Source: SIG469 sp964541215 (GTDB taxonomy: Bacteria; Bacillota; Clostridia; Oscillospirales; Oscillospiraceae). From it: 8,276 nucleotides of DNA. A program made the position numbers and the translations under genes. The DNA lies in contig CAZIPP010000060.1 in NCBI GenBank assembly GCA_964541215.1, positions 1 through 8,276 of the forward strand. Direction: 5' to 3'. Below are positions 1 through 5,520 of this stretch, piece by piece (the first letter of the stretch is position 1; every line of letters starts with the position of its first letter). The notes under the pieces were generated by a model. The model worked only from the letters and a program-made list of their open reading frames with translations, was not told the origin of the DNA and did no database searches.

Positions 1-6
1 CTTTAT

Positions 7-42
7 TCGCTGACTTTGTCAGCGAACTCTACGAGGTTTTTT
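7..42 (+). terminator. Hairpin followed by T6, end of upstream unit
   Basis: TCGCTGAC (7-14) and GTCAGCGA (18-25) form a perfect 8-bp stem with a 3-nt TTT loop, and a run of six T lies at 37-42. The 11-nt gap between stem and T run is longer than in a standard intrinsic terminator, so this may be a terminator-like intergenic element rather than a working terminator. Only a stop-limited fragment of 13 codons (3-41, stop TGA at 42-44) reads through it on the plus strand, so a tail of an upstream coding region cannot be excluded. Confidence 0.4.
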
Positions 43-50
43 GACAGTCT

Positions 51-90
51 CAAACGGGTCGGAAAAGTTATTCCGACCCGTTTGATTTAT
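51..90 (+). terminator. Strong intrinsic terminator of upstream unit
   Basis: A perfect 14-bp GC-rich stem (51-64 with 71-84) has a 6-nt loop (65-70) and is followed by the T-rich ATTTAT. It most likely ends a gene lying left of the window. The right arm of the stem also carries the -35 box of the next promoter, so the two elements are packed together. Confidence 0.75.
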
Positions 91-110
91 TATGCAAAAT
101 AAGTTATAAT
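82..110 (+). promoter_or_regulatory. Sigma-A-type promoter of the beta-helix gene
   Basis: The sequence shows TTGATT (82-87), a 17-nt spacer and a perfect TATAAT (105-110). Transcription would start near 117, giving a leader of about 30 nt before the ATG at 149. This places the upstream in-frame ATG at 113 before the transcript begins, which supports the downstream start codon. Confidence 0.75.
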
Positions 111-148
111 TAATGAAATCCCATAAAGAAAATGAAAGGAACAGTAAA

Positions 149-1663
149 ATGAAAGAAATACTGACAAAAGCACTTCCCCCTTATGGAATGCCTTTGAAGG
201 ACGAGATCGGCGAAAAGCCCGAACGCGTTATGATGGGAATGCCCGGTATGCCAGGCGGAATGCCCGGAATGCCCGGTGGTCCTGACGGTATGCCCGGCGG
301 TATGCCCGGAGGTCCCGGTGGAATGCCCGGTGGACCCGGCGGACCGGGTGGTCCCAGCAACGATCCCACTGACGACCCCATGTTCCCCCGTTCCTTTAAA
401 GCTATCCCTTCTTATGTGATCGAAGACAACAAGGTCACATCATTCCCCACCGTTCATGCTCTTGAAGGACAGATCGGTGACAGCGAAGCTAAAGGCATCA
501 AATTCACCACTGAGGAAAAATTCATCAACGGCATCATCGTAAAGGGCAACAGCAAGTATACCATTTCCGACTCCTACTTCAAGCTTGATGGTCAGGGCGT
601 TAATGACTTCGATGGCATTGGCTCCGCCGTAATGGTAACCGATGACGCAGAGCTGACCGTTAAAGACAGCTATATCGAAACCAACGGCGTTATACGTCCC
701 TGTACTGCCTGTGCAGGCAAATCCACTTTGAGAGTAGAAGGCTGTAAGGTTTACGGCAACAGTGGTCCTCTGCCCGATTATTACGACAAAGAGAACCCCA
801 TCAAAGGTCCCGGCATGATGGAGCCTCCCGCAGGTCTGTTCCTCGGCGGTACCTGCCGCACTCACCTTTCCGTCGGCACTACCAAAACGTATTATAAAGA
901 CACCTACATTGAAGCCGAAGGCTGGGCTGCTCTTTCTACTGATAACGGACGTGACCTCTATTTGCAGGCAGACAACTGCGACGTGATAGTTCGCAACGTT
1001 GGCTACGGTGTTTATGCCGATGGCGGCTGCAATGTTGTTCTTAACGACTGCAATATCAAGGTCGCAACTCACGCCGGAATCCTTGCCGGTGACTTTACCG
1101 CTGTATTCAAAGGCTGCAATGTTACCTCCGGTCGCTATGACTTCATGTGCCACGACCTTTCCGGCGGCGCTTCCTCAGCTGCTCCTCTGGAGATCAGAGA
1201 CTGCACATGCTATGCTGATGACGAATGCATCCGCATTAAGAGCCACAATATCCATGTTGACATTGCCGACTCTGAACTGAAGTCTCCCAATTATGTTGTT
1301 CATGCTTTCGTAAATGACGACTCTGACGGCGGTGTCCTGCCCGATGACGCTGTTCCCTACGGAAACAAGCTGTACGTTTCTGATTCAAAGCTTGAAGGCG
1401 ACATCGTAAATGAAGATATCCGTTGCATGGCGATGATCCTTAAAGACTCCGAAGTCAAGGGCGCGATCATCGGCTCTTACCTCCAGCTTGATGATTCAAG
1501 CTGGTACGCTACCAAGGATTCCTCTGTAGCTCTGGTAAACTGCACAAGCGCAGACGGCATTGACGCTCCCGCGGGTGTTACCGTCAAAGCTATTGCCTCA
1601 GAAGGCACTACCCTTTCCGGAGCTTATGACCTTCCCTCCGGCGGCAAGCTTATAGTAGATTAA
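149..1663 (+). CDS. Right-handed beta-helix repeat protein with Met/Pro/Gly-rich N-terminal tract
   Basis: The product is 504 aa. ATG 149 is chosen because AAAGGA (135-140) lies 8 nt upstream and the promoter would start transcripts near 117; an in-frame ATG at 113 has no such support. Residues 1-29 are polar with no signal peptide or membrane segment. Residues 30-69 are a Gly-Met-Pro-rich low-complexity tract. From about residue 125 to the C-terminus the chain is made of short beta-rich units rich in Asn, Asp, Gly, Val and Ile, such as YTISDSYFKL, LTVKDSYIE, LRVEGCKVYG, VVLNDCNIKV and LYVSDSKLEGD, the pattern of a parallel beta-helix (pectate-lyase-like fold). Many units carry Cys or Asp at equivalent places. 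Such folds are found in polysaccharide-active enzymes, adhesins and surface proteins, but I see no catalytic motif to name an activity. With no signal peptide, the location is uncertain. It is a single-gene unit between its own promoter and a terminator. Confidence 0.8.
   Translation: MKEILTKALPPYGMPLKDEIGEKPERVMMGMPGMPGGMPGMPGGPDGMPGGMPGGPGGMPGGPGGPGGPSNDPTDDPMFPRSFKAIPSYVIEDNKVTSFPTVHALEGQIGDSEAKGIKFTTEEKFINGIIVKGNSKYTISDSYFKLDGQGVNDFDGIGSAVMVTDDAELTVKDSYIETNGVIRPCTACAGKSTLRVEGCKVYGNSGPLPDYYDKENPIKGPGMMEPPAGLFLGGTCRTHLSVGTTKTYYKDTYIEAEGWAALSTDNGRDLYLQADNCDVIVRNVGYGVYADGGCNVVLNDCNIKVATHAGILAGDFTAVFKGCNVTSGRYDFMCHDLSGGASSAAPLEIRDCTCYADDECIRIKSHNIHVDIADSELKSPNYVVHAFVNDDSDGGVLPDDAVPYGNKLYVSDSKLEGDIVNEDIRCMAMILKDSEVKGAIIGSYLQLDDSSWYATKDSSVALVNCTSADGIDAPAGVTVKAIASEGTTLSGAYDLPSGGKLIVD
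236..355 (+). repeat. Gly-Met-Pro-rich degenerate coding repeat
   Basis: Forty codons built from variants of ATGCCCGG(T/A/C)GG encode an array of GMP, GGMP and GGP units, residues 30-69 of the beta-helix protein. The Gly spacing breaks repeatedly because of GG doublets, so it is not a true Gly-X-Y collagen repeat. It is probably a flexible linker or a binding tail, and such tracts can change length by slippage. Confidence 0.8.
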
Positions 1664-1670
1664 ATGATCA

Positions 1671-1721
1671 AAACCGGCATCTGTAAAGGCAAAAACCGAC
1701 ACCCTTTACGGATGCCGGTTT
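1671..1721. terminator. Bidirectional terminator between convergent genes
   Basis: Left arm 1671-1689 pairs with right arm 1703-1721 over 19 positions, including one G-T wobble (1682/1710), around a 13-nt loop (1690-1702). The outer A/T pairs give short U runs on either strand. It lies 7 nt after the beta-helix stop and 4 nt beyond the NifX-like stop, so it can end both convergent transcripts. Confidence 0.8.
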
Positions 1722-1725
1722 GATA

Positions 1726-2082
1726 TCAATGATGATGGTCGTGATCTCCGTGATCGTGGTGACAAAGTTCACCGGTTGAAACAAGCTCGCCTTTCGCATA
1801 TGCCTCAACGGCAGTGCGGGCGTCTCCGCGTGCTCCGGCAATGACTTCGATATTTCTTGTGTTGAATATCTGAACAGCGGCGGCTCCGATACCTCCGGCA
1901 ATTATCACCTCCGCGCCGTTATCGCCAAGAAAGTTCGGCAGAAAACCGGGCTTATGACCGGGGTTGGGAACAGACTGAGCATCAGTGATGACTCAGTTTT
2001 CCGTTACAAAAAAAGTAAAGTTCTCACAGTGACCAAAGTGTTCGGAAACTTCCGTACCTTTGCAGGCTACTGCTATTTTCAT
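1726..2082 (-). pseudogene. NifX/MTH1175-like iron-molybdenum cluster-binding protein with in-frame TGA
   Basis: Read from ATG 2082, the frame encodes 29 residues (MKIAVACKGTEVSEHFGHC, then ENFTFFVTEN), a TGA at 1993-1995, and then 88 residues in the same frame ending in a His-rich tail (HHDHGDHDHHH). Both parts match the NifB/NifX-type dinitrogenase Fe-Mo cofactor family of small metal-cluster carriers: the first has the SEHFGHCE segment, the second NPGHKPGFLPNFLGD and IIAGGIGAAAVQIF. Only one codon is missing from a full-length protein. AGGTGA (2090-2095) sits 7 nt before the ATG, and the gene starts 20 nt after the decarboxylase stop, as fourth gene of the scfA operon. The lost codon aligns, from memory of the family, with a variable Gly/Asn/Asp turn rather than a Cys, and GGA to TGA is one base change. 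A nonsense mutation or sequencing error is therefore likeliest. Recoding is possible but weak. A GTG at 1908 could start a 60-aa C-terminal piece. Confidence 0.7.
1974..1997 (-). other. Compact hairpin enclosing the in-frame TGA
   Basis: On the minus strand ACTGAG (1997-1992), a single unpaired T (1991), CATC (1990-1987), loop ACT (1986-1984), GATG (1983-1980) and CTCAGT (1979-1974) form a 10-bp stem with one bulge. The TGA (1995-1993) lies within the lower stem. Bacterial SECIS elements also have a bulged U and a small apical loop, but there the loop lies further from the UGA and contains G residues, so this is not a canonical SECIS. Confidence 0.4.
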
Positions 2083-2102
2083 GTCAATGTCACCTTTACA
2101 AA

Positions 2103-3428
2103 CTATTTTATGACTGATAAGTCGTGAATATCATAATACCTGAATATTTCGATGGCTTCTTCGGTTATCTGCTCGCCGGAGATTGCTATTGGAATTGCAG
2201 GCGGACAGGAGACAGCAGGCGCTGCGCATATACGTCCCAAAGCCTGTTCAACCGATACTGCTTCCTGAGCCATAAACATCGCCTGACGGATAGACATCAT
2301 CTGCCTGCCCGCAGGCAGCGGCAGCTTTTCAGCTTTCCTTACGGGGCTTTCGTTTACCCCCAAAGCGGAAGAAACCCTTTTAAAATCATCCTCTGAGTTT
2401 TCCACAGTCGCCATAAGGACAAGATAATCAGGATCAGCATACTCAGGTTCAACGCCGTTATCTCTCAGCCTTTCGGCAAGCTCCGTACCGGTCGTATTCG
2501 CGGGAGCCTTAATTGTGATTTTGAGAGGGTCGCTTTCTTCAACAGTCCAGCCGCATCCGCGCAAATCGGATTTGAAGTTATTTATTGTCTGAACAGTGTG
2601 AGCCAGCTTTTCACGATACCCATTGTCAAGGTAATCGTTGCACAAATCCAGTGACGCAAGGGTCAAATATGACGGGCTGGTTGAACCAAAAATACCCATG
2701 GCAGATCTGGCATCAAGCGCAAAAAGCGATGATGCGTTTTTGCTGATGTGCAAGTATGCCCCACCTGTCAGGACAGGAAGTGTCTTATGGGCGGAATCGC
2801 AGCAGATATCGGCTCCAAGGTCAAGGGGATGCACCGGTTCGGGCAAATAATGCAGGTAAGCGCCGTGAGCATTGTCAACGGCAAGGACAGTACCATATCG
2901 ATGACAAACATCAGCCATGGCTTTTATATCCGACTGACCGCCAAGATAATCGGGACTGGTCAGGTATACGGCGGCAGGCGGATGCGACAACGATCCAAGC
3001 GTCCTTTCAAGGGAAGCTGCAGAAATTTTGCAGCTGCACAGGGAATCTGTCCCCTCATCCGGCCAAAGCCACACAACGTCAAGGTCAAGGAGTGCTGCCG
3101 CGTATACAAACGCCTTATGTACGTTTCTTGCGGCAACGACTGTCCTGCTCTTCCCTGCCATCATTACAAGATACAGCATAGCGCGAATACACTGGCTGGA
3201 GCCTTCGGTTGAATACAGTGTCTTACCGGAACCCAACAGCTGTGACGCGTTTTCCTCACTTCGGGCAATGATACCGTCTGCTTCATATAAAGCATCGGCG
3301 CCTTTGATCTCGGTTATATCCAACGCTTCCGGTCCAAGGAAACCCTTTCCCTTATGACCGGGCATATGCAGCCTTGCAGCGTTCAAAGCCTGATAATCCC
3401 GAACAAAATCAGCTATTGGAGTATTCAT
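2103..3428 (-). CDS. Orn/Lys/Arg decarboxylase-family PLP enzyme (fold type I, short form)
   Basis: The product is 441 aa. The frame is open for 16 codons further upstream (to 3476), but the ATG at 3426-3428 overlaps the scfB TGA as ATGA, with GGAAGAG just upstream, and the protein then begins like the family (MNTPIADFVRDYQ, then RLHMPGHKG). Visible motifs are HMPGHKG (residues 21-27), STEGSSQ (73-79), RNVHKA (101-106; the His would stack on PLP), VDNAHGAY (184-191; Asp185 would bind the PLP nitrogen) and SAHKTLP (212-218; Lys215 forms the Schiff base). These define the group that decarboxylates arginine, lysine or ornithine to a polyamine precursor. It lacks the N-terminal receiver-like wing domain of inducible E. 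coli enzymes and resembles short forms such as B. subtilis SpeA and YaaO. The substrate cannot be told from sequence. Overlap with scfB implies coupled translation; any role in ranthipeptide biology is inference. Confidence 0.9.
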   Translation of the reverse strand: MNTPIADFVRDYQALNAARLHMPGHKGKGFLGPEALDITEIKGADALYEADGIIARSEENASQLLGSGKTLYSTEGSSQCIRAMLYLVMMAGKSRTVVAARNVHKAFVYAAALLDLDVVWLWPDEGTDSLCSCKISAASLERTLGSLSHPPAAVYLTSPDYLGGQSDIKAMADVCHRYGTVLAVDNAHGAYLHYLPEPVHPLDLGADICCDSAHKTLPVLTGGAYLHISKNASSLFALDARSAMGIFGSTSPSYLTLASLDLCNDYLDNGYREKLAHTVQTINNFKSDLRGCGWTVEESDPLKITIKAPANTTGTELAERLRDNGVEPEYADPDYLVLMATVENSEDDFKRVSSALGVNESPVRKAEKLPLPAGRQMMSIRQAMFMAQEAVSVEQALGRICAAPAVSCPPAIPIAISGEQITEEAIEIFRYYDIHDLSVIK

Positions 3429-4813
3429 TTCTGCTCTTCCATGGCTGATTGAGCCACCTTTATCATAATTGCGCACTCAATGCGCTTACGGAACAATTCG
3501 CAACCCGCTTCATATACGCCTTTGATGGAGCCGGTAGCATGATACGCGTTGGCAGCGCAGCCGCCGGAGCAATACAGCTTAGCCCAGCAATCGGCACATT
3601 CCTCTCTGGCATAGGCGTTGCAGCTGCGGAATTCGTCTCTCAAAGCGTCGTTGGTGACACCGTTGAACACATCGCCCAGCTTATAGCTTTCCTCTCCAAC
3701 AAACTGGTGGCAGGGGTACAGATCTCCCCATGGAGTGACCGCCATATACTCGGTACCGCTGCCGCAGCCGGAAATGCGCTTATAAATACAGGGACCATTT
3801 GTAAGGTCCAGCATGTAATGGTAAAATGTGAAGCCTCTGCCTTCCTTTTCGCGCTTGAGCATTTCCTTTGCAAGTATCTCGTAATGTTCCTTAACGATCT
3901 CAAGATCCTCCGGCGTGAGCGCGGAAGGATCATCGGGTGAACACACAACGGGTTCCATACTCAATTCGGTAAAACCGAGATCAGCCATATGGAAAACGTC
4001 TTTTGTAAAGTCGGGATTTGCATGGGTAAAGGTGCCGCGCATATAATATTCCCTGCCTTCTCTTGCCTTAACAAGCTTCCGGAACTTGGGAACGATGCGA
4101 TCATAGCTTCCGTTGCCGGCATAATCAACGCGGGTACGGTCATTAATCTCTTTGCGCCCATCGAGGCTGAGGACAACATTGGTCATTTCCCTGTTGGCAA
4201 AATCGATGACATCATCATCGATGAGCATGCCGTTAGTCGTAAGGGTAAACCTGAAATTCTTGCCTCTTTCTTTTTCAACAGAACGGGCATAAGCCACCAG
4301 CTGCTTTACCACGTCCCAGTTCATCAGGGGTTCGCCGCCAAAGAAGTCAACCTCAAGATTGGTGCGAGTGCCTGAATTATCCATAAGAAAGTCCAGCGCC
4401 TGCCTGCCGACCTCAAAACTCATAAGCGCACGGTCACCATGGTATCTGCCCTGACTTGCAAAGCAGTAAGAGCAGTTCAGATTGCAGGTATGAGCAACAT
4501 GAAGGCATAAGGCTTTGATGACATTGCCTGAACGCTCTTTAAAGGTGCCTGCAAGCTCTGCGAAAGTATCGGGGGTAAAGAGCTTTCCCTGCTGCTGCAG
4601 GGCTTTTACGTCATCCAGGCAAAGATATAGTTCTTCCTCGGTAACATCTTCCCTGTCTGAATACTTATCCAAAAGCCGAGCCACTATATCTTCGCCGGTA
4701 TGATCCTGATACATGGCGATGATGTCGTATGCGACCTCATCCACCACATGAACAGAACCGGAGCAGGTATCGAGAACTATATTAAAACCGTTGAGTTTAT
4801 ATTGATGAACCAT
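3425..4813 (-). CDS. scfB: SCIFF peptide maturase, radical SAM/SPASM thioether-forming enzyme
   Basis: The product is 462 aa. It is a cytoplasmic iron-sulfur enzyme that uses S-adenosylmethionine radical chemistry to link Cys sulfur to a residue of the ScfA core peptide, as shown for CteB-type maturases. Residues 1-85 look like a PqqD-like RiPP recognition element that binds the leader. The radical SAM cluster motif is CNLNCSYC (Cys110, 114, 117), followed by FFGGEPL (157-163) and LTTNG (191-195). The C-terminal SPASM domain carries two auxiliary-cluster ligand sets: Cys342, Cys350, the GDLYPC motif with Cys368, Cys398, the CX2CX5CX3C run (Cys406, 409, 415, 419) and Cys438. The length is usual for the family. 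AGGAGGGG (4820-4827) ends 6 nt before ATG 4813. It follows scfA after a 71-nt gap holding a hairpin and overlaps the decarboxylase gene by 4 nt. Confidence 0.96.
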   Translation of the reverse strand: MVHQYKLNGFNIVLDTCSGSVHVVDEVAYDIIAMYQDHTGEDIVARLLDKYSDREDVTEEELYLCLDDVKALQQQGKLFTPDTFAELAGTFKERSGNVIKALCLHVAHTCNLNCSYCFASQGRYHGDRALMSFEVGRQALDFLMDNSGTRTNLEVDFFGGEPLMNWDVVKQLVAYARSVEKERGKNFRFTLTTNGMLIDDDVIDFANREMTNVVLSLDGRKEINDRTRVDYAGNGSYDRIVPKFRKLVKAREGREYYMRGTFTHANPDFTKDVFHMADLGFTELSMEPVVCSPDDPSALTPEDLEIVKEHYEILAKEMLKREKEGRGFTFYHYMLDLTNGPCIYKRISGCGSGTEYMAVTPWGDLYPCHQFVGEESYKLGDVFNGVTNDALRDEFRSCNAYAREECADCWAKLYCSGGCAANAYHATGSIKGVYEAGCELFRKRIECAIMIKVAQSAMEEQK

Positions 4814-4838
4814 AAGGTTCCCCTCCTGTTAACACAAA

Positions 4839-4869
4839 GAAAAGGTGCAACTGATGGCTGCACCTTTTC
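4839..4869 (-). terminator. Attenuator-like hairpin between scfA and scfB
   Basis: A perfect 11-bp inverted repeat (4839-4849 with 4859-4869) surrounds a 9-nt loop. On the minus strand the stem ends in CCTTTTC and is followed by TTTGTG, giving a partly U-rich tail. It lies 15 nt after the scfA stop and 11 nt before the scfB ribosome binding site. A leaky terminator or mRNA-stabilising stem here would give more precursor peptide than enzyme, a common arrangement in RiPP operons. Confidence 0.65.
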
Positions 4870-4884
4870 CAGTAATAGACTATC

Positions 4885-5034
4885 TTACTTGTTGGTGTTT
4901 TCGCACTGCTGGTTAGCAACGCCGCAGCTGGTCTTGCAAGCGGACTGGCAAGAGGTCTGGCATTCGCCGCAGCCACCGTTCTTTGCGCTTTCACACATAT
5001 TTCTGGTTTCGAGGGTCTTGATTCTTTCCATCAT
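4885..5034 (-). CDS. scfA: SCIFF ranthipeptide precursor
   Basis: The product is 49 aa: MMERIKTLETRNMCESAKNG, then GCGECQTSCQSACKTSCG, then VANQQCENTNK. The block CGECQTSCQSACKTSC followed by NQxCEN is the hallmark of the SCIFF family (six cysteines in forty-five residues), substrate of the neighbouring ScfB. The leader is the basic N-terminal IKTLETRN segment. The six family cysteines correspond to Cys22, 25, 29, 33, 37 and 44. This peptide has a seventh, Cys14, at the leader/core boundary. Thr27 and Thr35 in the core are candidate acceptors for thioether links. GGAG lies 5 nt before the first ATG (5034) and 8 nt before the second (5031), so either Met may be the start. SCIFF-type ranthipeptides have been linked to population-density signalling in some clostridia; no exporter or peptidase gene is seen here. 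Confidence 0.95.
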   Translation of the reverse strand: MMERIKTLETRNMCESAKNGGCGECQTSCQSACKTSCGVANQQCENTNK

Positions 5035-5103
5035 TCTAACTCCATTCGATTTGATTCTTAATTGGTGACCGGGATAGATCCCCCAGTCTTATTTGCTCTT
5101 TAT

Positions 5104-5132
5104 AAATTAACATATCATAAGCATGAAGTCAA
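5104..5132 (-). promoter_or_regulatory. Probable sigma-A promoter of the scfA operon
   Basis: On the minus strand TTGACT (5132-5127) is followed after 17 nt by TAATTT (5109-5104). The -35 box is good and the -10 box is weak. Transcription would start near 5097, giving a leader of about 60 nt. That leader contains an imperfect hairpin (5067-5088: GAC/GTC and GGGA/TCCC arms with a mismatch between them), whose role is unknown. Confidence 0.45.
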
Positions 5133-5170
5133 GATATGGAGCATTCATTTAATTCAATATCATATTCAAA

Positions 5171-5199
5171 TTATATTCTCCCGACCTGATGCATATAGT
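5171..5199 (+). promoter_or_regulatory. Sigma-E-like sporulation promoter of spoIIID
   Basis: TTATATT (5171-5177), a 14-nt spacer and CATATAGT (5192-5199) closely match the mother-cell sigma-E consensus (about KMATATT, 14-15 nt, CATACANT), with one mismatch in each box. In B. subtilis spoIIID is transcribed by sigma E. The predicted start near 5206 leaves a leader of about 23 nt carrying GGGAG. Confidence 0.7.
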
Positions 5200-5228
5200 C
5201 TATCGAAGAAGCTTTGGGAGTGGTGTTA

Positions 5229-5477
5229 TTGAATGTAACAATAGAGCAGCGAGCAATGGATCTGGCAGCGTACATAATTGAAAACAAGACTACAGTCCGA
5301 GCCGCGGCAGCCCATTTCGGAATCAGCAAATCCACTGTGCACAAGGATATTTCCGACAGACTAAAACATATCAACATGCCTATGTATCTACAGGTAAAGG
5401 AAATACTGGAAATAAACAAAGCCGAGCGTCATCTCCGCGGAGGTATCGCCACAAGAAAGAAGTACAAAGGTGAATAA
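5229..5477 (+). CDS. spoIIID: Sporulation transcription factor SpoIIID
   Basis: The product is 82 aa. It is a small DNA-binding regulator that acts in the mother cell during sporulation, switching genes on and off between the sigma-E and sigma-K stages. A helix-turn-helix spans about residues 21-44, with TVRAAAAHFGISKSTVHKDI nearly identical to the family's recognition region, and the conserved tail reads KEILEINKAERHLRGGIATR then KKYKGE. The length is close to B. subtilis SpoIIID (93 aa), with a shorter C-terminus. The start chosen is TTG 5229: GGAG (5217-5220) lies 8 nt upstream, the conserved homology begins just after it, and the sigma-E-like promoter puts the transcript start near 5206. 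In-frame GTG 5220, GTG 5223 and TTG 5214 overlap or precede the ribosome binding site. It is transcribed away from scfA and ends 3 nt before a terminator. Confidence 0.95.
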   Translation: MNVTIEQRAMDLAAYIIENKTTVRAAAAHFGISKSTVHKDISDRLKHINMPMYLQVKEILEINKAERHLRGGIATRKKYKGE

Positions 5478-5480
5478 AAC

Positions 5481-5520
5481 AGTGCCATCGCAGGCTTTAT
5501 GCGATGGCACTTTACTTTTA
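5481..5520. terminator. Shared terminator of spoIIID and the DUF1540 gene
   Basis: A perfect 12-bp stem (5481-5492 with 5500-5511) with a 7-nt loop is followed by TTACTTTTA on the plus strand and by GTTTTATT on the minus strand. It lies 3 nt after spoIIID and 6 nt beyond the stop of the convergent DUF1540 gene, so it serves both. Confidence 0.85.

Noticed and set aside
1..103. Stop-free plus-strand stretch as the end of an upstream protein
   Set aside because: The frame from base 1 to the TAA at 101-103 crosses two hairpins and a promoter -35 box and has no recognisable protein features.
181..381. Collagen-like Gly-Pro-Pro reading frame on the minus strand
   Set aside because: It is the antisense shadow of the Gly-Met-Pro coding tract; it has no ribosome binding site and the plus-strand gene is well supported.
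440..1153. 237-codon open frame on the minus strand inside the beta-helix gene
   Set aside because: It is antisense to a convincing gene, has no family resemblance, and arises from the codon bias of the sense strand.
1726..1908. Independent 60-aa protein starting at GTG 1908
   Set aside because: It is the C-terminal half of the NifX-like protein, in frame with the upstream part across the TGA; no ribosome binding site of note precedes the GTG.
1974..1997. A true SECIS element directing selenocysteine insertion
   Set aside because: The loop is too close to the UGA, lacks the G residues of known bacterial SECIS loops, and the codon is not at a conserved Cys site. It is kept only as an open question.
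2748..3212. Overlapping plus-strand open frames within the decarboxylase gene
   Set aside because: They run opposite to a gene with complete PLP-enzyme motifs and look like no known family.
4797..4994. 65-codon minus-strand frame overlapping scfA and the intergenic hairpin
   Set aside because: It is a different frame of the SCIFF gene; the correct frame gives the diagnostic CGECQTSCQSACKTSC block.
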